In this document: positions 46,233-53,516 of the stretch, one piece after another
Position numbering within the stretch: the stretch's first letter is position 1
Layout of the letters: the number at the start of each line of letters is the position of its first letter
Source: Candidatus Tepidiaquacellales bacterium UBA2330
GTDB lineage: Bacteria > Bacteroidota > Ignavibacteria > Tepidaquicellales > Tepidaquicellaceae
Length of the DNA: 64,000 nt
Assembly (NCBI GenBank): GCA_002344965.1
Contig: DDUU01000058.1
Span: forward strand, 22,753 to 86,752
Direction of reading: 5' to 3'
Position numbers and translations under genes: made by a program
Notes under the pieces: model-generated
The model's input: the letters and a program-made list of their open reading frames with translations, nothing else
Database searches by the model: none
What the model was told of the DNA's origin: nothing

Positions 46233-47054
46233 TTACCATGCCGTCCATCCTCCGTCCACAACCAAATTATGTCCCGTAACATAGCTGGAAGCATCCGAAA
46301 GTAAAAATACTGCTGCGCCGGCTACTTCATGATTATAACTCATTCTCATTAAAGGCGACATCTCTGAAAAATTTTTTTCAAATCTCTCTTCATGATTATT
46401 CCATACACCGTGAGGCGTGATCTGATTCACTCTTACGCCGTTCTTTGCCCAGTAAGTGGAAAGATACTGCGACAATGCCATTACACCGCCTTTGGAAGCG
46501 GAATATGCAGCCGGCGAACCAAGCGATGTCCCGCGGTACAGGTTATGATTAGGCGCTACAACTGAATAAGTGGAAGGCATATTAATTATTGAACCGTTTC
46601 CTTTTTCAGCCATATAACCTCCGATAATCTGACATGTTAAAAATGTTCCCTTAAGATTTGTCTCCACTACTGCATCCCAGTCTTTGTCGGTGTATTCTTC
46701 AAACTTTGCAAAAAACTTTGCAGTCTTATTCTGATGACAGTTTATAAGTCCGTCTATCCTTCCGTATTTTTCCAGCGTTATTTTTTTTAAATTCTCAACA
46801 TCTTCCCGCTTCGCCACATCAATCGTTATTCCAGACATTTCTTTTCCGTATTTTCTGCTTAACTCTGCTGCATGTTCTTCCGAACCTGCTCCCTCTCTGT
46901 CTGCTATTACAGCAATTCCGCCATACTGACAGCAGGCTTCCGCGAAAGCTCTACCTATCAGACCCATTCCTCCTGTTATTATAATTACTTTTCCTTTCAG
47001 TTCAAATTTTTCCCTGAAATTAATTTTATCCGTGTCAGTGGTTTTCAAGTTCAT
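46233..47054 (-). CDS. SDR-family oxidoreductase (PtmA-like)
   Basis: This 273-aa classical SDR has IIITGGMGLIGRAFAEAC near residue 24, NCHQN near 108, the catalytic Ser in INMPSTYSV near 159, YSASKGG near 183 and VDGGWTAW at the C-terminus. Similar SDRs (PtmA in Campylobacter legionaminate loci) sit next to NeuB and cytidylyltransferase genes. The conserved Asn in the NCAGN-type motif is followed by His-Gln, a minor change. A 65-bp gap separates it from neuB. Confidence 0.82.
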   Translation of the reverse strand: MNLKTTDTDKINFREKFELKGKVIIITGGMGLIGRAFAEACCQYGGIAVIADREGAGSEEHAAELSRKYGKEMSGITIDVAKREDVENLKKITLEKYGRIDGLINCHQNKTAKFFAKFEEYTDKDWDAVVETNLKGTFLTCQIIGGYMAEKGNGSIINMPSTYSVVAPNHNLYRGTSLGSPAAYSASKGGVMALSQYLSTYWAKNGVRVNQITPHGVWNNHEERFEKNFSEMSPLMRMSYNHEVAGAAVFLLSDASSYVTGHNLVVDGGWTAW

Positions 47055-47065
47055 AAAAATTTTAT

Positions 47066-48031
47066 TTAATTAATTTGCTTTAATATTTCGAGTGCTGTTT
47101 CAAGGTCTTTTATTCCTCTGTTCAGATCAGCTGCGGGTTTTGTATTTCCTTTTATGACTTCCGTGAAATGATGCATCTGTAATGCATAACTTTCATCAAG
47201 TAATTCAAATGCGCCCCGGCCGGTCTTAATAATTTCCGTTTTGTCTTTGTATAAAATTTTAACTTCAGGAAAAAGAAAGTCCCAGTATATTGTTCCTTCT
47301 GTTCCGATTACCTGACAGTTTCTGTAATATGGTTTCTGATAAAAATTCAGATGAATGTTTGAAACAGTTCCGTCTTCATGTCTCATCAGGATCTCTGCAC
47401 CTTCCTCGGCTTTTATGCCAAGTACGTTCCCTCCGGTTTTCATAGCTTTGACTTCTTTCACTTCACCGAAAAAATCAGTAAGGTAATTCTGCTCATGAAT
47501 TGACGTAAGCACTACTCCGCCTCCCATATCAGCATTTGATGCATAACTTTTTTTATAATCTTCATTCTTATGCCAGTCAGGCATATAAGTGCCGAACTGT
47601 GACTTAGCTGAAATCACTTTACCGATTTTATTTTCCTTTATGAGTTTTTTTATAAGCTTTATTCCGCTGTGGTGAAGAAAATTATAACCCATTAATACAG
47701 GTATATTTTTCTTCTCTGTAATATCCTGAAGTCTTTTAATGTCATTCAGATCTTTGCCGAGCGGCTTTTCAATAAACATTGGTATTCCGTATTCTGCTAT
47801 TCTCAAAGCTGACTCAACGTGCAATGATGTCGGATTAGTGATCAGCGCACCGTCTATTTCATAATCTGCTAAATTATCTGAAGGGTCAATCTCCGTGAAC
47901 GGAAATTTCTCGGGCATATTGCTTACGGATTTTCCTGAGCGGCACGCATAAATTTTATTACCTTCTTTTTCTGAAAGTATTCCTGCATGCCTTCTGCCGA
48001 TAGAGCCCAATCCGTATATCAGAAAATTCAA
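47066..48031 (-). CDS. Gfo/Idh/MocA-family oxidoreductase
   Basis: This 321-aa enzyme starts FLIYGLGSIGRRHAGIL, with FIEKPLGKDLNDI near residue 89 and GGGVVLTSIHEQNYLTDFFGEV near 168. This form is common beside SpsF-type cytidylyltransferases and NeuB genes. It probably oxidises or reduces a sugar intermediate with NAD(P). It is distinct from the other three copies of the family in this window. Confidence 0.82.
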   Translation of the reverse strand: MNFLIYGLGSIGRRHAGILSEKEGNKIYACRSGKSVSNMPEKFPFTEIDPSDNLADYEIDGALITNPTSLHVESALRIAEYGIPMFIEKPLGKDLNDIKRLQDITEKKNIPVLMGYNFLHHSGIKLIKKLIKENKIGKVISAKSQFGTYMPDWHKNEDYKKSYASNADMGGGVVLTSIHEQNYLTDFFGEVKEVKAMKTGGNVLGIKAEEGAEILMRHEDGTVSNIHLNFYQKPYYRNCQVIGTEGTIYWDFLFPEVKILYKDKTEIIKTGRGAFELLDESYALQMHHFTEVIKGNTKPAADLNRGIKDLETALEILKQIN

Positions 48032-48065
48032 TCTGGAATAAAATTATATTTCTTACTGAAAGGAA

Positions 48066-48728
48066 TTACTTTTTTATAATGTAACAAGGTGTTGCGCTGA
48101 AAGGAAATTTTTTGATCTCAATATCAATTCCTTTGAAATAATCATTGACGGCTTTTGTCTCGCCCGGGAATACATTGTAGTCATCAAGTATAAGTATCCC
48201 GCCGCTTACGATCTTCGGATATAATTCATCAAGTATGGTAACCGAAGGTTCATAAATATCCGTGTCAAGATTCAACATTGAGATCTTGAGTCCGGGATTG
48301 GATCTGACATACTCCGGTAATGTAACCGTAATATCACCTTCTATAAGCTCAATGTTTTGATCGCATGATTTATTTTTCAGAACTTCTATGAGCTGATCCG
48401 CCGCTATGCTGTTTTCACCCGCTTCATTGATTATATGCTCCCTCAGTTTTTTATCATCTTCAAATTCCGTCCCGGGAAATTTCCCGAATGAATCAAAACC
48501 AATAAGTCTTTTGGAAGAATTATTTTCAAATAAATTTCTGAACATTGCAAACCTGACAAATGATGATCCTTTAAAAACGCCGCACTCTACTATATCGCCT
48601 TCTTTATCTGATGACATTTTATATAATTCATAATGCGCTAACAGCTTTCCGATTCGTGATTTGTCACATGAAAGATAAAATTCATTTTCATATTCGTATG
48701 CTTTTTGAAAATCAGGTAACTTTATCAT
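48066..48728 (-). CDS. TylF/MycF-type macrocin-O-methyltransferase-like SAM methyltransferase
   Basis: This 220-aa protein has IVECGVFKGSSFVRF near residue 46, LIGFDSFGKFPG near 73, and LNLDTDIYEPSVTILDELYPKIVSGGILILDDYNVFPG near 152-190, the TylF-family Mg2+/AdoMet signature. TylF enzymes O-methylate sugar hydroxyls, so this may methylate a glycan residue. No ribosome-binding site is obvious in the 21-bp gap upstream. Confidence 0.84.
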   Translation of the reverse strand: MIKLPDFQKAYEYENEFYLSCDKSRIGKLLAHYELYKMSSDKEGDIVECGVFKGSSFVRFAMFRNLFENNSSKRLIGFDSFGKFPGTEFEDDKKLREHIINEAGENSIAADQLIEVLKNKSCDQNIELIEGDITVTLPEYVRSNPGLKISMLNLDTDIYEPSVTILDELYPKIVSGGILILDDYNVFPGETKAVNDYFKGIDIEIKKFPFSATPCYIIKK

Positions 48729-48749
48729 TTGATTATTATTCTGCTGATT

Positions 48750-49490
48750 TTAAAATATTTTATCTTTGACTTTTTTTTGCTGTATGTGTTCATTTATCTG
48801 TCTTAGCTCCGGCTCTTTCTCAAGTAAATTAAGGACTGCATCAAGTTTTATGACTTTTCCCGAATATAGTTTTTCATATATTTTTTTCACCAGCAAATAA
48901 TCTTCTTCAGTATCAAGACAAAGTCTTAAATCACCTGCATATGATCCGTTTCTTTTTACGCTTTTAATTTTAAACTTATCCGGATTCCTTCTTATATATA
49001 GCGTAACATGCTCATGATCATCTTTATCCGAAGATTCTCTCCAGCACTTTTCAAGCGCAGATAAATTTATCACTTCCGTATCCATTCCCCTCGGATAAGT
49101 TCTCTCTTCTATGTTGGATGTATAATCATTATCTCCGGCTAAATGCTCGGATATAACTTTCTCAATAATTTCGGGATCCATCAGCGGATCATCGCCGGTT
49201 ACTCTTACAATAATATCAGGCATTAATAAACCGGCAGCAAGTCTGAATCTGTCGAGTACATCATGCACCGATCCACGGATACATTTGACGCCGTGAATGC
49301 TGCAGATTTTTTCAATCTCATCATCTTCCTCTAGAACAGAAGTTACAACTGCATAACCGTCAATATTTTTTACTTCATTTAAAATGTTAAAGATATGAAC
49401 CATTGAAGGTATTCCGGAAAGCGGTTTCAGCACTTTGCCCGGTAATCTTTCTGATCCCATTCTTGCCGCAATAAGCGCGATTGTTCTCAA
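48750..49490 (-). CDS. second SpsF-type cytidylyltransferase
   Basis: This 246-aa protein has IALIAARMGSERLPGKVLKPLSGIPSM at its start, IRGSVHDVLDRF near residue 74, RVTGDDPLMDPEIIEKVI near 96 and LRLCLDTEEDYLLV near 188. It is a paralogue of the enzyme at 43639-44460 but shorter by the N-terminal extension. Two such enzymes suggest two CMP-activated sugars, for example a nonulosonate and another keto-acid or polyol-type sugar. Confidence 0.84.
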   Translation of the reverse strand: MRTIALIAARMGSERLPGKVLKPLSGIPSMVHIFNILNEVKNIDGYAVVTSVLEEDDEIEKICSIHGVKCIRGSVHDVLDRFRLAAGLLMPDIIVRVTGDDPLMDPEIIEKVISEHLAGDNDYTSNIEERTYPRGMDTEVINLSALEKCWRESSDKDDHEHVTLYIRRNPDKFKIKSVKRNGSYAGDLRLCLDTEEDYLLVKKIYEKLYSGKVIKLDAVLNLLEKEPELRQINEHIQQKKVKDKIF

Positions 49491-49506
49491 TCTTTAAATG
49501 CAGTAA

Positions 49507-50166
49507 TTATTTTCTTTTTCTGAAGGTCTTGTGTTTGGTATCTAAAACTTTTTTATACTTGTTCATTCCTCTGCTGTTATTTGTCATATTATCATTATGT
49601 TTTCTGTACCTGTATAAAGGAAGTTCAATGTTATGTATCTTATGATTTTTTTCAAACCTGATACGAAGATCTTCATCTTCTCTCATTTTAAATTTCTCAT
49701 CATACAATCCGACTTCAAAAAGCAGATCCGTTCTGAACATAACTCCGCAGGCAATGGGTTTTTCTTTACCTGAAATTCTTTCGATGTGTTTTTCATTCTC
49801 ATCCACAAGAAAGTAATCGCACGATACGGCATCCCATGATGAGTTTAAATTCATGAAGATAGTTTCCATTAAAAGCAGATTTTCATCCACATAATCATCA
49901 GCGTCGAGATTTACTACAAATCTGCCCAGAGCTGTTTTAATTCCTTCGTTACGGGCTGCTGCAAGTCCGATATTTGTATCGAGCAGAACCGGTTTGATAT
50001 TCTTACCGTATGTTTTCATTACTTTACGCGTCTCATCAGTACTGCCGTCATCCACAACAATAATTTCGTATTCTTTTTTATCAAGACTCTGGTTCAGAGC
50101 GCTTCGGATTGCACGCGAAAGATAACGGGCGTAATTATGACATGTTATTATTACTGATACTTGCAC
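49507..50166 (-). CDS. GT2 family glycosyltransferase (short)
   Basis: This 219-aa GT-A core has QVSVIITCHNYARYLSRAIRSALNQ from the GTG start at 50166, IIVVDDGSTDETRKVM near residue 34, FVVNLDADDYVDENLL near 88 and MREDEDLRIRFEKN near 181 as catalytic base region. It is shorter than most GT2s because it ends soon after the catalytic domain. The GTG start lies inside the end of the dioxygenase gene, a real 32-bp overlap since the first beta strand begins right at the start codon. Confidence 0.84.
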   Translation of the reverse strand: MQVSVIITCHNYARYLSRAIRSALNQSLDKKEYEIIVVDDGSTDETRKVMKTYGKNIKPVLLDTNIGLAAARNEGIKTALGRFVVNLDADDYVDENLLLMETIFMNLNSSWDAVSCDYFLVDENEKHIERISGKEKPIACGVMFRTDLLFEVGLYDEKFKMREDEDLRIRFEKNHKIHNIELPLYRYRKHNDNMTNNSRGMNKYKKVLDTKHKTFRKRK

Positions 50167-51121
50167 GGTATTTTTCTTTTTTTGATTTATCCAGTGACTT
50201 TACTATTTTTTTTGACAGACGGGAAATAATGTTTGATCCTCCCCTGTTAAGAGTATTTCTCCACGATTCAAGATTTCTGTAATCAAGCTGCGCTGTAATT
50301 CTCGGATTCATATTTGAAAAATTTCCTCTGTTGTGATAACCCATATTATTTGAAATAAAAAGCGTATTTGCTTTTCCGCTGATTGATTCTGACTTATAAC
50401 CAAGTTTATTCAGCTCTTCTTCGGTTACAATATCGTTTTTTGTCTTTGCATATCTGACGCTTAGTTTGTATTCAAACATAAGTCTTTTCCATGTGAGCTT
50501 ATGTGAGCCTTTTGCGAAAATATACGCAGCGTTTGATTCATCTACATCAGTCAGATACAAAAACACTTTAACTGTTGGATACGGCACATCGGCATGAGGA
50601 AAAGCGGCAGTGTGCAGAGTACTTACATTTTTATCAAGGTTCCTTCTCTGTAAATGCCAGAAATGACTGTAAGGAATTGTTCTGATTTTTCTGTGAACTA
50701 CAGCGTGCGTCAGTTCATTAATAAGTTTATTCTTAAGGAAATATTTCGTAAATGCGGGAGTATTTGGCGTGACAAATTTTTCAGCTATGGTTTCAAAATA
50801 CTCGGGAAAATCTTTCTGCCTCTTATTCATTTTTTCCGGATCATATTTAAGCGGATCCCAATCCGAATATAACTGCTCATATTCTTTCTTTAATTCTTCA
50901 AACTGTTCTGCCGGAAGGAAATCAGGAATAATAAGTATGCCGTCTTTATCCAGTATATCAGCATATTTCTGATATTCATTGCTTAATTTCTTGGGTTTAA
51001 GTCTCCAGACATTAAGATATAGTGTTCTCAATACATGAAATCCGAGTGTATTCAATAACACTCCGCCGGAATAAAGCGCAGGCGTCTTATCCAGAAAGCC
51101 GGTGTCTTTTACTTTACTCAT
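50135..51121 (-). CDS. phytanoyl-CoA dioxygenase (PhyH)-family Fe(II)/2-oxoglutarate oxygenase
   Basis: This 328-aa protein has GILIIPDFLPAEQFEELKKEYEQL near residue 55, the 2-His-1-carboxylate HxD in AFPHADVPYPTVKVFLYLTDV near 175, ESNAAYIFAKGSH near 196, and the distal His in MGYHNRGNF near 271 followed by the Arg that binds 2-oxoglutarate. These are PhyH-family features. It would hydroxylate or oxidise a sugar, lipid or phosphonate carbon. Its position between a GT2 and wzt favours glycan or carrier modification. Confidence 0.83.
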   Translation of the reverse strand: MSKVKDTGFLDKTPALYSGGVLLNTLGFHVLRTLYLNVWRLKPKKLSNEYQKYADILDKDGILIIPDFLPAEQFEELKKEYEQLYSDWDPLKYDPEKMNKRQKDFPEYFETIAEKFVTPNTPAFTKYFLKNKLINELTHAVVHRKIRTIPYSHFWHLQRRNLDKNVSTLHTAAFPHADVPYPTVKVFLYLTDVDESNAAYIFAKGSHKLTWKRLMFEYKLSVRYAKTKNDIVTEEELNKLGYKSESISGKANTLFISNNMGYHNRGNFSNMNPRITAQLDYRNLESWRNTLNRGGSNIISRLSKKIVKSLDKSKKEKYRASISNNNMS

Positions 51122-51141
51122 ATTTCTTAATTAAAAAATTT

Positions 51142-52464
51142 TTAAACTTTTGATAATTGATTAATATCGTAAATTTCTTTATGAAGTAAATTTGATTCTG
51201 TCCTGAAATATCCTGATGGCTTATTATCCTCAAAATATAAATTATTTTTTCCTTCCGTAATTTCCAGCGGAGCTGTAAGATCATCTATAACATCCTTAGC
51301 ATAATTGTTATACTTCAGATCTGTAAGTTCAAAATAAAGCGGGTATTCTCCCGGTTTAATTTTAAGATCAGGGATCTCTACCGTTACTTCGCCTTTCTGA
51401 CCGGGAGTCATTTTATTTCTGCTTAGTTCATACTGAATCAATGTCAGACATTCCCTTGAAAGTCCGGATAGAATTGCAAAAATAAAAGTAAGTCCCTCAA
51501 TCTCTTTGAATATTTCAAACGTTATCTTAACTCTGATCTTTTCACCAATCTCAAATTTATATCTTCTGTTTCCGCTTTCATCAGTCAGATCTATGCTTGT
51601 AAATCTTACTCTTCCCTTTCCTCTTCTGTTTATATTGTTATTAATTTCAGTATCAGCTTTTATAGTTATATCTCTGCTTAGTTCATTGTATTCTTTTAAA
51701 ACCTGCTCGGTATTTCCGCTTGCAAACAGCTCTCCGTTATTCAGTATTACAGTTTTCTGACAAAGATTTCTGATAGCCTGCAGATTATGACTTACAAACA
51801 AAACTGTTCTACCTTCCTTTTCAGAAACATCATGCATTTTACCTAAGCATTTTTTCTGGAATTCCGCATCACCCACTGCGAGCACTTCATCTACTATAAG
51901 TATTTCAGGCTCCAGATGAGCTGCTACTGCAAATGCAAGTCGGACATACATTCCGGAAGAATATCTTTTAACCGGTGTATCAATGTATCTTTCCACTCCT
52001 GAAAAATCAACTATACTGTCAAACTTTCCTTTGATCTCCTCCTGAGTCATTCCGAGTATCGCTCCGTTAAGAAATACATTGTCCCTTCCCGTCAGTTCGG
52101 GATGAAATCCCGTTCCCACTTCCAGCAGACTTGCGACTCTTCCTTTTAATTTCACCGTACCCTTGGTCGGACCAGCAACTCTTGATAAAATTTTGAGAAG
52201 AGTTGATTTTCCTGCGCCGTTTTTACCGATGATCCCGAATCTCTGACCTTCCTCCACTTCAAAATTAATATCCTTTAATGCCCATACATAATCAGATTTT
52301 CCTTTAATATTTCTCTGATTAGTTTCACCTACTTTCAGATAAGGATTTTCTTTACCCCGAATCCTTGCAATTAGTCTGTTAATGTCTTCTACAATAGTTC
52401 TGTTTCCGACCATTCCAAGTCTGTATAGTTTAGATATGTTATCAACTTTAATTACCGCGCTCAT
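51142..52464 (-). CDS. wzt: polysaccharide ABC transporter ATP-binding protein Wzt (second copy, paired with wzm)
   Basis: The NBD covers residues 1-250: GKNGAGKST near residue 83, YSSGMYVRLAFAV near 168, ILIVDEVLAVGDAEF near 187 and FVSHN near 220. The C-terminal domain at about 280-440 starts RVRFTSIDLTDESGNRRYKFEIGEKIRV and forms a beta-sandwich of the Wzt carbohydrate-binding type. It is 20 bp from wzm, forming a normal exporter pair that moves the undecaprenyl-PP-linked glycan across the inner membrane. It is a paralogue of the Wzt at 24607-25890. Confidence 0.92.
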   Translation of the reverse strand: MSAVIKVDNISKLYRLGMVGNRTIVEDINRLIARIRGKENPYLKVGETNQRNIKGKSDYVWALKDINFEVEEGQRFGIIGKNGAGKSTLLKILSRVAGPTKGTVKLKGRVASLLEVGTGFHPELTGRDNVFLNGAILGMTQEEIKGKFDSIVDFSGVERYIDTPVKRYSSGMYVRLAFAVAAHLEPEILIVDEVLAVGDAEFQKKCLGKMHDVSEKEGRTVLFVSHNLQAIRNLCQKTVILNNGELFASGNTEQVLKEYNELSRDITIKADTEINNNINRRGKGRVRFTSIDLTDESGNRRYKFEIGEKIRVKITFEIFKEIEGLTFIFAILSGLSRECLTLIQYELSRNKMTPGQKGEVTVEIPDLKIKPGEYPLYFELTDLKYNNYAKDVIDDLTAPLEITEGKNNLYFEDNKPSGYFRTESNLLHKEIYDINQLSKV

Positions 52465-52484
52465 TTAAAAAATTAGAATAATAT

Positions 52485-53342
52485 TTAAACTGTATCCATA
52501 AAAGTCTTTTCAACCCTGTTGAAAATTAAAATTCCTATTGATAATGTGACGATCATAAAAATTGTACTGTAGATCAGATTTCCCGGATCGAATGTCCCTG
52601 CTCCGAGAAATGCAAATCTGAAAGTATCAATTATTGCTGTCATCGGATTTGCCAGCACTATCCATTTATATTTTTCAGGTAGCGCGGATAAAGGATAAAT
52701 TACAGGAGTTGCATACATAAGAAGCTGCACTCCGAAACTTACAAGGAAACTGAAATCTCTGTATTTGGTAGTCAAAGATGAAACTATAATTCCGAATCCG
52801 AGACCTAAACCTGCCATTAAAATAAGCAGATAGGGAGTCATCAATATATACATATTCGGATTTACATTTACAGAACCATTCATCAAATAATAGATTAGGA
52901 AACACGTAAATAAAAAGAGCTGTATTCCAAACTTCATAAGAAGAGAAATAATATTTGACAAAGGACTTACTAATCGCGGGAAATATACTTTACCGAATAT
53001 ATTTGCATTTGAAACAAAAGTAGAAGAAGTTCTTGTGAGGCAGTCGGAAAAATATCCCCAGCTTACAATGCCTGACATATAAAAAAGCAGCGGCGGAATT
53101 CCATCCGTTGATATCCTTGCTATATTTCCGAAAACAACCGTAAAAGTAATCGTCGTCAGTATCGGCTGAAGGAAAAACCAAAACGGCCCGAGTATAGTTT
53201 GTTTATATACAGCGACAAAATCTCTTCTCACAAACATCATGAGAAGATCCCTGTATCTCCAGACGTCCTTCAGATGAAAGTTAAACCATCCGGAAACAGG
53301 TTTGATCTCTAATGTCCATTCATCCTGTGAAGTTTTAGACAT
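52485..53342 (-). CDS. wzm: polysaccharide ABC transporter permease Wzm
   Basis: This 285-aa ABC-2 membrane protein begins with the amphipathic YRDLLMMFVRRDFVAVYKQTILGPFWFFLQP, diagnostic of TagG/Wzm/KpsM permeases, followed by about six hydrophobic segments. LMYATPVIYPLSALPEKYKWIVLANPM near residue 220 is the conserved periplasmic loop, and it ends IFNRVEKTFMDTV. It partners the adjacent Wzt. It is the only polysaccharide permease seen in the window. Confidence 0.93.
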   Translation of the reverse strand: MSKTSQDEWTLEIKPVSGWFNFHLKDVWRYRDLLMMFVRRDFVAVYKQTILGPFWFFLQPILTTITFTVVFGNIARISTDGIPPLLFYMSGIVSWGYFSDCLTRTSSTFVSNANIFGKVYFPRLVSPLSNIISLLMKFGIQLFLFTCFLIYYLMNGSVNVNPNMYILMTPYLLILMAGLGLGFGIIVSSLTTKYRDFSFLVSFGVQLLMYATPVIYPLSALPEKYKWIVLANPMTAIIDTFRFAFLGAGTFDPGNLIYSTIFMIVTLSIGILIFNRVEKTFMDTV

Positions 53343-53379
53343 TTAATTTATTTAAATTTTAAATAATAATTTCTGACGG

Positions 53380-53405
53380 TTGCAGCGTAAAATAATTTGC
53401 TGCAA
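53380..53405. repeat. 7-bp inverted repeat in the wzc-wzm gap
   Basis: TTGCAGC (53380-53386) and GCTGCAA (53399-53405) are perfect inverted arms with a 12-base AT-rich loop, in the 174-bp gap between the wzc-like gene and wzm. There is no T-run after it on the minus strand, so it is not a convincing intrinsic terminator. It may be an operator or an mRNA stability hairpin. Confidence 0.35.
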
Positions 53406-53516
53406 TGCATTTGATGCAGAAATAAAAATATCAGCAGATGAATTTTTATTTATACAGGAAATAACGGAATGAGTGAATTTTAAAAAAATAAATTTATTAT
53501 TAAAACTATATTCAGA

